Origin: Acidobacteriota bacterium
GTDB taxonomy: Bacteria > Acidobacteriota > Blastocatellia > Pyrinomonadales > Pyrinomonadaceae
NCBI GenBank assembly: GCA_019639235.1
Contig: JAHBSG010000012.1
Span: forward strand, 1 to 64,000
DNA length: 64,000 bases
Reading direction: 5' to 3'
The position numbers and the translations under genes were made by a program. Under the pieces are notes generated by a model, which saw only the letters and a program-made list of their open reading frames with translations, had not been told where the DNA came from and made no database searches. Below are positions 18,744 to 28,643 of the stretch, one piece after another (within the stretch, counting starts at the first letter, position 1; the number at the start of each line of letters is the position of its first letter).

Positions 18744-19736
18744 GTGAGCCTGACGGATGCATATCATCGAACGATTCGCGATCTTCGGATCTCGCTGACG
18801 GATCGGTGTAACTTCCGCTGCTTCTATTGCCTGCCGCACGGCGAGCCGGCCTGGGCAAAGCGCGAAACGCTGCTCACCTTTGAAGAGATCACGCGGCTTT
18901 CCGCCATCTTCGTTTCGCTCGGCATCGAGAAGATAAGGCTGACGGGCGGCGAACCGCTCATTCGCCGCGACGTCCCGGTGCTCGTCAAAATGCTCGCGGG
19001 CTTAAAGCCCGGCCTTCGCGACCTTGCTCTTACGACCAACGGCTACGACTTCGAGCGTTTTGCCGCCGACCTCAAAGCCGCAGGCCTCGACCGCGTCACC
19101 TTTAGCCTCGACAGCCTTCGGCCCGAACGCTTTCACGAAATAACGGGCTCGGATTCGCTCGGCCGCGTTCTATCGTCGATCGAGGCGGCAAAGCGGCTCG
19201 GCTTTCGCCCCGTTAAGATAAATGCAGTGGTCGTCCGCGGCCGCAATGAGGATGAGGTCGCCGAACTCGCAGCCTTTGCCCGCGAGAACGCGGTCTCAAT
19301 GCGTTTCATCGAATATATGCCGCTTGATTCGGGCCGCGAGTGGGACCGCTCGCTGGTCGTCTCGGGCCGCGAGATCCGCGAGCGGATCGAAAGCGAATTT
19401 CCGCTTGAGCTGAAAGAGCCCTCGCGGGGAAGCGAGACGGCGTGGAAGTTCCGCTTTGCCGATGGCTCGCCCGGCGAGGTCGGCATCATCGCTCCCGTAA
19501 CGGAGATGTTCTGCGGCCAATGTTCCCGCATCCGCCTGACCGCCGATGGTCAGCTCCGCACCTGCCTTTTCTCAACCACAGAACACGACCTGCTCGGGCC
19601 GCTCCGCTCCGGCATTGGCGACGATGAGATCGCCGAGTTGATCAAGGCCGCCGCTCTGAAAAAAGAACCACGCCATTACATCAACGACCCGGACTTCATC
19701 CAACCCGACCGGACAATGAGTTTTATTGGTGGATGA
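18744..19736 (+). CDS. moaA: GTP 3',8-cyclase (molybdenum cofactor synthesis)
   Basis: Radical-SAM enzyme of 330 aa that starts molybdopterin synthesis from GTP. The N-terminal cluster motif is CNFRCFYC, the C-terminal cluster motif is CGQCSRIRLT with a following C in LRTCLF, and the protein ends in the catalytically needed Gly-Gly (SFIGG). The GTG start at 18744 directly follows the structured leader. No other moa or moe genes are in the window. Confidence 0.95.
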   Translation: MSLTDAYHRTIRDLRISLTDRCNFRCFYCLPHGEPAWAKRETLLTFEEITRLSAIFVSLGIEKIRLTGGEPLIRRDVPVLVKMLAGLKPGLRDLALTTNGYDFERFAADLKAAGLDRVTFSLDSLRPERFHEITGSDSLGRVLSSIEAAKRLGFRPVKINAVVVRGRNEDEVAELAAFARENAVSMRFIEYMPLDSGREWDRSLVVSGREIRERIESEFPLELKEPSRGSETAWKFRFADGSPGEVGIIAPVTEMFCGQCSRIRLTADGQLRTCLFSTTEHDLLGPLRSGIGDDEIAELIKAAALKKEPRHYINDPDFIQPDRTMSFIGG

Positions 19737-19744
19737 CCTTAACC

Positions 19745-20881
19745 CTATTTCTTCCCCATCATGTCGAGCCCGACGGCGGCGACGAGGATCGAACCTTTGA
19801 TTATGTCCTGCATAAAGTCGCGGACGTTCAGGAGCGACATTCCGTTATCGAGGCTGGCCATTATCAGCGCGCCGAGGCAGGCGCCGAAGACCGTACCGCG
19901 CCCGCCCATCAGCGAGGCTCCGCCGATGACGCAGGCGGCGATGGCGTCGAGTTCCTTGAGCGTTCCGGCATCGGGTGCCGCGCTCCCGACGCGGGCCGTG
20001 TAGATCAACGCCGCAATGCCCGTCAGCGCGCCCAAAATGCCGTAAACCACGATCACGTTTCGCGAGTTATTGATGCCAGAGAGCCGTGCCGCTTCGGCAT
20101 TGCCGCCGATGGCGTAAAGGTAGCGGCCAAAGGTCGTTGAACTCATCAGGAAAGAGCCGATGAGTGCGACGCCGACGAAGATCAGCACCGGCACCGGCAC
20201 GCCCTGATACGAGTTCATCACCCAGATGAAGATCAGTATTGCCCCGATCGGGATAAGCGATTTCGCAACGGCGGCTGCGATGTTGCCTTCGCCGAGCCCG
20301 TATTCTTTTAACGCCCGCTGCGAACGGATCGCCATCGCAATTACAAACGCCACCGCGATGCCGGCGAGCACCCAGCCGACCCACGCCGGAATGTTGCCCT
20401 GCCCGATCATCTTGAACGTATCGTCGGCGATCGGCACTGTATTGCCGCCAAGCTGCCACTTCACCGCACCGCGCCAGGCGAGTAGCCCGCCGAGCGTTAC
20501 GATGAACGCCGGAATGCCGGCCTTTGCGGTCAACACACCCTGAAAAACGCCGATCGCGATGCCGGCCAAAAGGGCAAGTCCGATGGCGACCGGGATCGGG
20601 TAACCGAGGTTGGTCAGCGTATAGGCGGCGATGCCGCCCGCGAGCCCGAGCACTGAACCGACCGATAGGTCGATGTTTGCCGAGACGATCAGCATCAGCA
20701 TCCCAACCGCAATGATGCCGGTCACGGACATCTGCGTCATCAGGTTCGAGAGGTTCCGCGGCGTCAGAAAGATCTGCCCCGTCGCCCAGTGGAAATACCC
20801 CCAGATGACCGCCAAAACCGCGATCATCGCAAACGCCCGCAGCGACGACGCATCAAACAATTTTGCAATCGATTTCATCAT
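19745..20881 (-). CDS. xylH: Sugar ABC transporter permease (xylose type)
   Basis: Protein of 378 aa with about ten hydrophobic segments, of the ribose/xylose permease family. Characteristic blocks are VSANIDLSVGSVLGL and the C-terminal AACVIGGASLMGGRGTVFGA. It forms the inner-membrane channel for a high-affinity pentose importer with the ATPase encoded at 21527-23041. A GxxExxY gene lies between the two, and no periplasmic binding protein gene is in view. Confidence 0.9.
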   Translation of the reverse strand: MMKSIAKLFDASSLRAFAMIAVLAVIWGYFHWATGQIFLTPRNLSNLMTQMSVTGIIAVGMLMLIVSANIDLSVGSVLGLAGGIAAYTLTNLGYPIPVAIGLALLAGIAIGVFQGVLTAKAGIPAFIVTLGGLLAWRGAVKWQLGGNTVPIADDTFKMIGQGNIPAWVGWVLAGIAVAFVIAMAIRSQRALKEYGLGEGNIAAAVAKSLIPIGAILIFIWVMNSYQGVPVPVLIFVGVALIGSFLMSSTTFGRYLYAIGGNAEAARLSGINNSRNVIVVYGILGALTGIAALIYTARVGSAAPDAGTLKELDAIAACVIGGASLMGGRGTVFGACLGALIMASLDNGMSLLNVRDFMQDIIKGSILVAAVGLDMMGKK

Positions 20882-20919
20882 CTAAAAACCAATCAAGCAC
20901 CAGAATACATGGCAATTTC

Positions 20920-20964
20920 AACGCAGAGCGTCGCCGAGCTTTTCGCAGAGTTCCGCAGAGTCAC
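20920..20964 (+). repeat. Left arm of inverted repeat flanking the GxxExxY gene
   Basis: Quasi-periodic CGCAGAG/CGCCGAG sequence. Its complement-oriented partner is at 21423-21454; both contain AACGCAGAG, a CGGAG or CCGAG core and TTCGCAGAGT. Confidence 0.6.
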
Positions 20965-20980
20965 TTTGATATCTTTCGTC

Positions 20981-21379
20981 TCATTCCCGGAAATTCAAGA
21001 CTCTCCGCCGAACCCCATCAACCAAACGCAGTACGTTGAAATTGATCAGGAGCCCAACTGACCACCCGCCCAGGCTGAGGTATGTCACTAGTTGAGCTTC
21101 GTGGATCGGCGCGATTGCCTCAATCGCCTTCAACTCAAGCACCACCTCACCCGCGACCAAAAAATCTATCCGATAGCCGCATTCCAAATGTACGTCTTTG
21201 TAAACCAGCGGTAGTGGTTTCTCGCGCTCAAACGCGATGTTGCGAAGCAACATTTCGCGGGTAAGGCATTCGCGATATGCACTTTCGAGCAATCCCGGCC
21301 CAAGGTTCCGATGAACCTCTATCGCAGCCCCAATGACCGATTCTGTGATCCGATTTAGCCGAGCCGCCTCGCTCAACAT
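20981..21379 (-). CDS. GxxExxY protein (PD-(D/E)XK nuclease-like)
   Basis: Protein of 132 aa. The family motif GLLESAY is at residues 29-35, preceded by IGAAIEVHRNLGPG; the nuclease-like core is YRIDFLVAGEVVLELKAIE. The function of the family is unknown. The ATG at 21379 has a GGAG 5-6 nt upstream; the longer frame translates the flanking repeat and is rejected. The gene interrupts a sugar-transporter operon and is enclosed by an inverted repeat, which suggests it arrived as a small mobile unit. Confidence 0.85.
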   Translation of the reverse strand: MLSEAARLNRITESVIGAAIEVHRNLGPGLLESAYRECLTREMLLRNIAFEREKPLPLVYKDVHLECGYRIDFLVAGEVVLELKAIEAIAPIHEAQLVTYLSLGGWSVGLLINFNVLRLVDGVRRRVLNFRE

Positions 21380-21422
21380 TAACTCCGACTCTCCTCTTAA
21401 TTTCTGAACTCGAGCTCCGCGA

Positions 21423-21454
21423 TACTCTGCGAACATCTCCGTGTTCTCTGCGTT
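21423..21454 (-). repeat. Right arm of inverted repeat flanking the GxxExxY gene
   Basis: Read on the minus strand it gives AACGCAGAGAACACGGAG and then TTCGCAGAGT, matching the left arm at 20920-20964. Confidence 0.6.
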
Positions 21455-21526
21455 AAAAACCTGGTCTAAATCTGACCCTTTCATCTGGACCACATCGTTC
21501 AACAGCGGCTCAAGAATAATGTGCGA

Positions 21527-23041
21527 TCAGGTCGTTACACCCGTTGCCGCCGCCATTACTTTTTCCGGCGTTGCTTCTTCCCGCATGAATTCGCCGCGGA
21601 CGGTGCCTTCGTGCAGGACGATCACGCGGTCAGCGAGCCCGAGCACTTCTGGCAGTTCCGATGAGACAAGCACGATCGCCAGGCCCTCTTTCGCGAGTGC
21701 ATTTATCTCGGCGTAGATCTCCTGTTTTGCCCCGACGTCGATGCCCCGCGTCGGTTCGTCAAGGAACAGCACCTTCGGCTCGGTCAGCAGCCATTTGCCG
21801 AGCACGACCTTTTGCTGATTGCCGCCCGAGAGCGTTCCGGCCACGGTCATCGGCGAGTTCGCCTTTATGCGGAGCTTTGTCATCGGCGAGGCGGCGGCGG
21901 CGGTTTCGCGAGCCCGGTGCGTAATGAACCGCCCCGAGATGCGCTCAAGTGCCGCGAGCGTCATGTTGTCGAGGATCGTTTGCTCGAGCAGCAGGCCGTA
22001 GCGCTTTCGGTCCTCGGTAACGAACCCGATGCCGCGGCTGATCGCGTCCATCGGTTCGCTGATCTTGGCCTCACTTCCATCGATGATGATGCTGCCGGAC
22101 TTCTTTCCCGGGTACGACCCAAAGATCGACATCAGCAGTTCCGAGCGGCCCGAACCCATCAGGCCCGCGATCCCGAGCACTTCGCCGCGGCGGACGCTGA
22201 ACGAAACATCATCGACCAGTTTCTTGTCCGGCCGGTCGGTCGAAAAGGCCGTAATGCCGCGAACCTCGAGCGCCGTTTCGCCAAATTCGTGGGCCGATTG
22301 CGGAAAGATGTCGCCGACCTCGCGGCCGACCATCTCGGAGATGATGGTGTCTTTCGTCAGCCCGGCGGCGGCGTGGGTTGCGACCGTCCGCCCATCGCGG
22401 AGCACGGTGACGCGGTCGCTCAGCCGAAGCACCTCGTCGAGCTTGTGCGAGATATAGATCATCCCGACGCCGCGTTCCTTAAGGCCGTCAAGAATGCCGA
22501 AAAGTGTCTCGACCTCCGCTTCCGTCAGCGCCGCCGTTGGTTCATCGAGCACGACGATGCGGGCATTCTGCGAGAGTGCCTTGGCGATCTCGACGAGCTG
22601 CTGCTGCCCGATCCCCAAATTGCCGACCGCCACCCGCGGGTCGATATCGAGCCCGAGGTCGGTGAGCAGTTTCGTCGCTTTGTGGTAGAGCTCGGACCAA
22701 TTGATGATGCCGAGCGAGGCGGGCTCGCGGCCGAGAAAGATGTTCTCGCCGACCGAAAGTTCTTTGACGAGCGAGAGCTCCTGAAAGATGATCGCGATGC
22801 CGGCGGCCTCCGAATCGCGAATACCGCGAAAGCGAGCCGGGCTGCCCTCGATCAGGATCTCGCCCGTGTAGCTTCCCGCCGGATAAACGCCCGAGAGCAC
22901 TTTCATCAGTGTCGATTTTCCGGCGCCGTTCTCGCCGACCAGGGCGTGAAACTCGCCCGCATCAAGCGACAGGCTTACGCCGTCAAGTGCCCGGACGCCC
23001 GGAAACTCCTTGACGATCTCTCTCATCTCGAGAAGCGGCAT
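21527..23041 (-). CDS. xylG: Sugar ABC transporter ATP-binding protein (xylose type)
   Basis: Protein of 504 aa with two ABC cassettes, as in XylG, RbsA and MglA. First cassette: Walker A GENGAGKST, signature LGIGQQQLVEIAKAL, Walker B IVVLDEPTAAL. Second cassette: degenerate Walker A GLMGSGRSE, signature LSGGNQQKVVLGKWL, Walker B VLFLDEPTRGID. It energises the permease at 19745-20881. Likely transcribed first in the operon, before the GxxExxY gene and xylH. Divergent from acs. Confidence 0.93.
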   Translation of the reverse strand: MPLLEMREIVKEFPGVRALDGVSLSLDAGEFHALVGENGAGKSTLMKVLSGVYPAGSYTGEILIEGSPARFRGIRDSEAAGIAIIFQELSLVKELSVGENIFLGREPASLGIINWSELYHKATKLLTDLGLDIDPRVAVGNLGIGQQQLVEIAKALSQNARIVVLDEPTAALTEAEVETLFGILDGLKERGVGMIYISHKLDEVLRLSDRVTVLRDGRTVATHAAAGLTKDTIISEMVGREVGDIFPQSAHEFGETALEVRGITAFSTDRPDKKLVDDVSFSVRRGEVLGIAGLMGSGRSELLMSIFGSYPGKKSGSIIIDGSEAKISEPMDAISRGIGFVTEDRKRYGLLLEQTILDNMTLAALERISGRFITHRARETAAAASPMTKLRIKANSPMTVAGTLSGGNQQKVVLGKWLLTEPKVLFLDEPTRGIDVGAKQEIYAEINALAKEGLAIVLVSSELPEVLGLADRVIVLHEGTVRGEFMREEATPEKVMAAATGVTT

Positions 23042-23191
23042 AATGATCGAATCGGTCAGCGCAAAGCTCTGGAAAATGCGGACGGGAACGATGAGATTTT
23101 ACACGCCCGCCGCTATGTTTCCAAAGCCTGAACTCACCCCGCGGCCGCCGGGTTTTACCGCTGTTCGGGCGATACCTTATACTTGGTTGCT

Positions 23192-25144
23192 ATGTCCGAA
23201 CCAGTTGCCATTGAATCGATCCTGAGCGAGTCCCGCGTTTTTCCGCCGCCGGCCGAGTTTGCCGCTGCGGCTCACCTGAAAAGCTTTGAGGAATACGAAA
23301 GGCTTTATGCCGAGGCGGAGGCAGACCCGCCGGCCTTTTGGGAGAAGCAGGCCGAGGCGCTTCATTGGTTTCGCCGCTGGGATAAGGTGCTTGAGTGGGA
23401 AGAGCCCTTTGCCAAATGGTTCGTCGGCGGGCGGCTGAATATTTCTTACAACTGCCTCGACCGTCACCTCGCCACCTGGCGAAAGAACAAGGCCGCCATC
23501 ATCTGGGAAGGCGAGCCCGGCGAGCAGCGAACGCTGACCTATTTGCAGCTCCACTCGGAGGTCTGCCGGTTCGCGAACGTCCTCAAAAAGCTCGGCGTAA
23601 AGACCGGCGACCGCGTCGCTCTTTATATGCCGCTCGTGCCGGAGCTTGCCATCGCGATGCTCGCCTGCGCACGCATCGGAGCGACGCACACGGTCATCTT
23701 CGGCGGCTTCTCTGCCGATGCCATCCGCGACCGCGTAAACGACGGCGAGTGCAAGCTGATCGTTACGGCCGATGGCGGTTACCGCCGCGGCTCTGAGATC
23801 ACGCTCAAGAAGACGGTCGATGAGGCCGTCGCCCAAACGCCTTCGGTCGAAAATGTGGTCGTGTATCGGCGAACGGGCTCGAAGATCGAAATGCGGCCCG
23901 GCCGCGACCACTGGTGGCATGAGCTGATGCAGACGGTCAATTCCGATTGCCCGGCCGAAGAACTCGACTCCGAGCACCCGCTCTACATCCTCTACACCTC
24001 GGGCACGACGGGCAAGCCAAAAGGTATTTTGCACACGACCGGCGGTTACCTAACGCAGGCCGCTTACACGGCGAAGATGGTCTTTGACCTCAAGGACGAG
24101 GACGTCTATTGGTGCACGGCCGATATCGGCTGGGTTACCGGCCACAGCTACGTCGTCTACGGCCCAATGGCCAATGGAGCAACGGTCGTAATGTACGAAG
24201 GCGCACCGAACTATCCGGACTTTGACCGCTTTTGGGACATCATCGAGCGCCACAAGGTGACGATACTCTACACCGCGCCGACCGCGATCCGGGCTTTCAT
24301 CAAATGGGGCGAGCAGTATCCGCTTAAGCACGACCTCAGCAGCTTACGCCTGCTCGGGACCGTCGGCGAACCGATCAACCCCGAGGCATGGATGTGGTAT
24401 CACCAGGTGATCGGCATGGGCCGCTGCCCGATCGTCGATACATGGTGGCAGACCGAGACCGGTGCGATCATGATCAGCCCGCTGCCCGGAGCGACGCCGA
24501 CCGTGCCCGGAACCGCGACGCGGCCGCTGCCGGGAATTTTGGTCGATATCGTGACGAAAGCAGGCGTGCCGGTCGGCCCGGGCGAGGGCGGCTATCTGGT
24601 GATCAAGCACCCATGGCCCTCGATGCTCAGGACGCTCTGGGGCGATGACGAACGCTACAAGAAGACGTATTGGTCGGAGATACCCAACCGATATTTTGCC
24701 GGCGACGGAGCCCGCCGCGATGAGCACGGCTACTACTGGATAATGGGCCGCGTCGATGACGTGATAAACGTCAGCGGCCACCGGCTTGGGACCGCCGAGA
24801 TCGAATCCGCACTTGTCTCGCACGAAACCGTCGCCGAAGCGGCGGTCGTCGGCAGGCCGGATGAATTGAAGGGCCAAGCGATCGCGGCATTCGTAACGCT
24901 TGAGGGCGGACGGACCGGCAGCGAGGAGTTGAAAGAAACGCTTCGCGCACACGTAGCGAAAGAGATCGGGGCACTCGCAAGGCCGGACGACATCCGGTTT
25001 ACCGATTCGCTTCCAAAAACGCGCTCGGGCAAGATAATGCGCCGCCTGCTCCGCGAGATCGCCTCAGGCGGAACCGTCGCCGGCGACGTAACAACGCTCG
25101 AAGATCTCTCTGTGCTTGAGAAACTCAGGGAAGATGAAGAGTGA
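23192..25144 (+). CDS. acs: Acetyl-CoA synthetase
   Basis: Protein of 650 aa, full length for the family. It makes acetyl-CoA from acetate, ATP and CoA through acetyl-AMP. Motifs: [11 protein letters not shown] (ATP binding), WWQTETG, the [20 protein letters not shown] hinge and the C-terminal catalytic lysine in TRSGKIMRR, the site of regulatory acetylation in homologues. The ATG at 23192 is preferred over an upstream alternative start 9 bp earlier. Confidence 0.95.
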   Translation: MSEPVAIESILSESRVFPPPAEFAAAAHLKSFEEYERLYAEAEADPPAFWEKQAEALHWFRRWDKVLEWEEPFAKWFVGGRLNISYNCLDRHLATWRKNKAAIIWEGEPGEQRTLTYLQLHSEVCRFANVLKKLGVKTGDRVALYMPLVPELAIAMLACARIGATHTVIFGGFSADAIRDRVNDGECKLIVTADGGYRRGSEITLKKTVDEAVAQTPSVENVVVYRRTGSKIEMRPGRDHWWHELMQTVNSDCPAEELDSEHPLYILYTSGTTGKPKGILHTTGGYLTQAAYTAKMVFDLKDEDVYWCTADIGWVTGHSYVVYGPMANGATVVMYEGAPNYPDFDRFWDIIERHKVTILYTAPTAIRAFIKWGEQYPLKHDLSSLRLLGTVGEPINPEAWMWYHQVIGMGRCPIVDTWWQTETGAIMISPLPGATPTVPGTATRPLPGILVDIVTKAGVPVGPGEGGYLVIKHPWPSMLRTLWGDDERYKKTYWSEIPNRYFAGDGARRDEHGYYWIMGRVDDVINVSGHRLGTAEIESALVSHETVAEAAVVGRPDELKGQAIAAFVTLEGGRTGSEELKETLRAHVAKEIGALARPDDIRFTDSLPKTRSGKIMRRLLREIASGGTVAGDVTTLEDLSVLEKLREDEE

Positions 25145-25167
25145 AGATCCGCTGGCTCAGTGTTTCA

Positions 25168-25303
25168 GTTGAACTTAAACACAAAGGACTCAAAGTTTTG
25201 CACAAAGCACCCAGAGGCTACGAACCCTCGATCGCGGAACTGAAACACTTAACTTCGTGAACTCTGTGCCCTATCTCTGTGTGCTCTGTGTTTAAAGATC
25301 CGG
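25168..25303. repeat. Inverted, quasi-periodic CACAAAG/CTCTGTG element
   Basis: The gap between acs and the DUF433 gene (169 bp) holds no gene. It starts with AACACAAAGGACTCAAAG and ends with a roughly complementary CTCTGTGTGCTCTGTGTTT, so the two halves can pair. An outer GTGTTTCAGTTGAACTTAA is also partly repeated in inverted form (GAACTGAAACACTTAA). Confidence 0.55.
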
Positions 25304-25313
25304 CGGCGCTCGA

Positions 25314-25511
<198 letters not shown>

Positions 25512-25572
25512 TTAACAAGAAGTTTACCAGAGCCGACTCTGATTTGCGATAATATCTTTCGCAGGGAGACCA

Positions 25573-26193
25573 ATGGCCGATAACGCAAAAGATAAATTAG
25601 CAGGCGAACTTGCCGAGACGGGCCGAGAATTCTATCGCCGCGGCTGGGTCCTGGGCACGAGCGGGAATTTCAGTATGTTGCTCGCCCGGCGGCCGCTACG
25701 CATTTCGGTAACGGCCAGCGGCATCGAAAAAGGCAACCTCGACGAGACGAACTTCCTCGAGCTCGATGACGACGCCGAGATCTTGCAGGGCTTCGGAAAG
25801 CCTTCGGCCGAGACGCTGCTCCATCTTTGCATTTACCGCCACGTGCCGCGGGCGCGCTCGATCCTGCATACGCATTCGGTCTGGGGCACGATCCTTTCGG
25901 ACCATTTTTACGAGTCGGGTTTCATCGAGATCGAAGGCTACGAAATGCTCAAGGGCCTCTCGGGCGTTGCGACCCACGAGCACCGCGAACGCGTGCCGAT
26001 AGTTGATAACTCGCAGGACTACGTCGCACTCTCGCACGTCATCGAAAATGTGCTCCGCGAAAACCCGGAATGCCACGGCATCTACCTCCGCCGCCATGGC
26101 CTCTACACCTGGGGCGAAACGGTCACCGACGCAAAACGGCACGTCGAGATATTCGAGTTTTTGTTTGAGGTATTGGGGCGGCAGTTGAAATAG
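25573..26193 (+). CDS. mtnB: Methylthioribulose-1-phosphate dehydratase
   Basis: Class II aldolase-fold enzyme of 206 aa in the methionine salvage pathway; it dehydrates methylthioribulose-1-phosphate. Zinc ligands are in LHTHSVWGT and the later RRHGLYTWG; substrate-binding GTSGNFSML is near residue 30. First gene of an mtnB-mtnD-mtnC block; mtnD starts 2 bp after its stop. Confidence 0.92.
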   Translation: MADNAKDKLAGELAETGREFYRRGWVLGTSGNFSMLLARRPLRISVTASGIEKGNLDETNFLELDDDAEILQGFGKPSAETLLHLCIYRHVPRARSILHTHSVWGTILSDHFYESGFIEIEGYEMLKGLSGVATHEHRERVPIVDNSQDYVALSHVIENVLRENPECHGIYLRRHGLYTWGETVTDAKRHVEIFEFLFEVLGRQLK

Positions 26194-26195
26194 AT

Positions 26196-26753
26196 ATGGC
26201 AGTCTTAGATGTACCAAACCGCGGTCTGCAAATGACCGATCCAGACGAGATCGGGGAATTTCTCGGGGCGATCGGCATCGACTACGAACGCTGGGACAAC
26301 ATCGCCGAGCTCGGGCCGGATGCGAGCGATGAGGAGGTCCTTGCGTTCTATTCTGATGAAATCGAGGCGTTAAAAGCGAAGGGCGGCTACGTTACGGCCG
26401 ATGTGATCAACGTAACGCCCGAAACGCCGGGGCTCGATGAGATGCTCAATAAATTCAACAAAGAGCATTGGCATGATGAGGACGAGGTGCGTTTCATCGT
26501 GAAGGGGCACGGGCTTTTCCACATCGCACCGGAGGGCGGTGATGTCGTTTCGATCGAGATGGAGGCCGGCGACTTGATCCGCGTTCCGCGAGGCACTCGG
26601 CACTGGTTCAATCTCTGCGGCGACCGCACCGTCCGGGCGATCCGCCTCTTTCAGGACATGTCCGGCTGGACGCCGCACTATACGAACTCCGGCGTCGATG
26701 CCGGCTTCGAGCCGCTTTGTTTCGGGGTCAGCCACATCCCGCCGCGAAGTTGA
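26196..26753 (+). CDS. mtnD: Acireductone dioxygenase
   Basis: Cupin metalloenzyme of 185 aa. It oxidises acireductone to the keto-acid precursor of methionine (Fe form) or off-pathway products (Ni form). The metal-binding motif is HWHDEDEVRFIVKGHG with a further His in GTRHWFNL. Tightly coupled to mtnB. Confidence 0.93.
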   Translation: MAVLDVPNRGLQMTDPDEIGEFLGAIGIDYERWDNIAELGPDASDEEVLAFYSDEIEALKAKGGYVTADVINVTPETPGLDEMLNKFNKEHWHDEDEVRFIVKGHGLFHIAPEGGDVVSIEMEAGDLIRVPRGTRHWFNLCGDRTVRAIRLFQDMSGWTPHYTNSGVDAGFEPLCFGVSHIPPRS

Positions 26754-26757
26754 ACAC

Positions 26758-26832
26758 GAATTTGAACCGCCGAGTCGCCGAGACGCAGAGCTTCGACAAA
26801 TTTTCTCGGCGTTTCCGCGCCTTTGCGGTGAA
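26758..26832. repeat. Imperfect inverted repeat between mtnD and mtnC
   Basis: Left arm CCGCCGAGTCGCCGAGACGC and right arm ending TTTCCGCGCCTTTGCGG can fold back on each other with an AT-rich centre. It is of the same style as the elements at 20920 and 25168. The mtnC start codon lies just beyond it, so the element forms the mtnC leader. Confidence 0.55.
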
Positions 26833-27531
26833 ATGACCAAAGCGATCCTACTCGACATTGAAGGCACGACGACCCCGATCGACTTCGTCCATCGGACGCT
26901 GTTCCCTTACGCGCGGGCACGCGTCGCCGGTTATGTGTCGGAGAATTTCGCGTCGCTCCGAAGCGAGATCGCCGAGCTTGCCGCCGAGGCCGAACGGGAC
27001 GACAGCTACCCGAGGCCGTTCGACAAAGCCTCGCCGAATTCGGTCATCGAATACCTGCAGCATCTCATCGATGCCGACCGCAAATCGACGCCGCTCAAGT
27101 TCATTCAGGGCTTGATCTGGGAACGCGGTTACGCCGCAGGCGAACTCGTCGGCGAGGTCTTCCCCGATGTCCCGCCCGCATTTGAGCGTTGGAAGGACGA
27201 CGGCAAGTTCATCGCCATCTATTCCTCCGGCAGCGTGCTCGCGCAAAAGCTGATCTTCAGCCACACCGCCGAGGGCGACCTCTCGCGGCACATCGACCGC
27301 TACTTCGATACCAACATCGGCCATAAACGCGTGGCGGAGAGCTACCGCCGTATCGCCGGGGAACTCGAACTCCCGCCCGCCGAAATTCTCTTCATTTCCG
27401 ATATCGCCCAAGAACTCGCCGCCGCCGCAGATGCAGGGATGCAGGTTCTGCTATCCGTTCGTCCGGGCAATTCTCCCGTTGCGGAAAGCAATTTCGAGCG
27501 GATCGGTTCATTCGACCAAGTCGCCGTCTAA
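26833..27531 (+). CDS. mtnC: Acireductone synthase (enolase-phosphatase E1)
   Basis: HAD-superfamily enzyme of 232 aa that enolises and dephosphorylates diketo-methylthiopentyl-1-phosphate. The motif LLDIEGTTTPIDFV carries the nucleophile D8; motif II is YSSGSVLAQKL, motif III/IV is FISDIAQELAAAADAGM. The ATG at 26833 starts the conserved fold; frame upstream is the repeat. Completes the mtnB-mtnD-mtnC block. Confidence 0.93.
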   Translation: MTKAILLDIEGTTTPIDFVHRTLFPYARARVAGYVSENFASLRSEIAELAAEAERDDSYPRPFDKASPNSVIEYLQHLIDADRKSTPLKFIQGLIWERGYAAGELVGEVFPDVPPAFERWKDDGKFIAIYSSGSVLAQKLIFSHTAEGDLSRHIDRYFDTNIGHKRVAESYRRIAGELELPPAEILFISDIAQELAAAADAGMQVLLSVRPGNSPVAESNFERIGSFDQVAV

Positions 27532-27532
27532 C

Positions 27533-27883
27533 TCATTCGAAATATAGGTGGTAGTGCTTTGCACAGCCGGGGTTAAACTCGCGTTCGCAGACCGGGCAAA
27601 GATTCTCGCAGGCAAGGTAATCTCCAATAGAAAGCTCCGCACCGCAGCCGCCGCAGAGTATCGCTTTTTCGCCGCGTTCCGTTCGCGGCCAGACGGCCGG
27701 CTCGTGCCCCGCAACCTCAGCATGGCAGTCAAAGCACGGATACCAGCGGCCGCAGCATTTGAACCGTATCGCGATGATGTCCAGCGGGCTGTGCCAGTGC
27801 CCGCATCGCGTTTCGGCATCGACCTCAACGCCAAAGACCTCTTTCCCGTGTACCAACCGCAGAGCTTTCACCTCCTCTTTCAT
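27533..27883 (-). CDS. CHY zinc-finger protein
   Basis: Protein of 116 aa. Zinc ligands occur in the order TRCGHWHSPLDI, FKCCGRWYPCFDCHAE, ILCGGCGAE, CENLCPVCEREFNPGC and KHYHLYFE, the CHY-type zinc-finger pattern. Small bacterial members are of unknown role. Convergent with mtnC; the two stop codons are 1 bp apart. Confidence 0.9.
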   Translation of the reverse strand: MKEEVKALRLVHGKEVFGVEVDAETRCGHWHSPLDIIAIRFKCCGRWYPCFDCHAEVAGHEPAVWPRTERGEKAILCGGCGAELSIGDYLACENLCPVCEREFNPGCAKHYHLYFE

Positions 27884-27930
27884 TTAAGATAGTATGAAAT
27901 AAAGTACGAACCGAAAGGGATACTTCATTT

Positions 27931-28476
27931 ATGGCAGAAAACGGGCTTGAAACGGCAACTCTCGCGGCGGGATGTTTTTGGTGTGTCGAGGCGGTCTTTG
28001 ACGACCTCAAGGGTGTTCACGACGTCGTCTCCGGATATTCCGGCGGGCATAAGGAAAACCCGACCTATCAAGAGGTCTGCTCCGAAACAACCGGCCATGC
28101 CGAGGTCGTACAGATAAGGTTCGACCCGGCTGAGCTAGCGTATGCGGACCTGCTTCGCGTCTTCTTTTCGGTCCACGACCCGACGCAGCTCAACCGCCAG
28201 GGAAATGACATCGGTACCTCGTACCGCTCGGCGATCTTTTATCATTCAGAAGCGCAAAAACAGACCGCCCACGAGATCATCGACGAGATCACGCAAGAGG
28301 GCATTTACGATGGAAAGATCGTCACCGAGGTGACCGCCTTTGATAAGTTCTGGCCGGCCGAGGATTACCACCAAGAATACTTTGCCAATAACCCCAATCA
28401 GCCGTATTGCGCCGCCGTTGTCGCGCCGAAGGTGCTGAAATTTCGCCAAAAATTTGCCGCCCGCCTCAAAAAATGA
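27931..28476 (+). CDS. msrA: Peptide methionine-S-sulfoxide reductase
   Basis: Protein of 181 aa that repairs the S epimer of methionine sulfoxide. The active site GCFWCVEAVF and the downstream GYSGGHKENPTYQEVCSETTGHAE are diagnostic. No signal peptide, so cytoplasmic. Its location after methionine salvage genes may be coincidental. Confidence 0.96.
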   Translation: MAENGLETATLAAGCFWCVEAVFDDLKGVHDVVSGYSGGHKENPTYQEVCSETTGHAEVVQIRFDPAELAYADLLRVFFSVHDPTQLNRQGNDIGTSYRSAIFYHSEAQKQTAHEIIDEITQEGIYDGKIVTEVTAFDKFWPAEDYHQEYFANNPNQPYCAAVVAPKVLKFRQKFAARLKK

Positions 28477-28643
28477 GCTGTGAAAATCATTGATCTACGT
28501 TGAAAAATACCGTTTGACATTGTTGATCGGTCGCTGATATTCTTTCCCTATCCTCCCAATTGATCCTACCCTGCTCGATCTGCTCCGCAAGGAGCTAGTC
28601 ATCTCCAAGCTCCACCCGACTTCTTTCTCCGCCCTTTACTCCG

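Noticed and set aside
21812..23131. A 439-codon frame antisense to the ABC transporter ATPase
   Set aside because: The minus strand shows both Walker motifs and signature sequences, so the plus-strand frame is a shadow.
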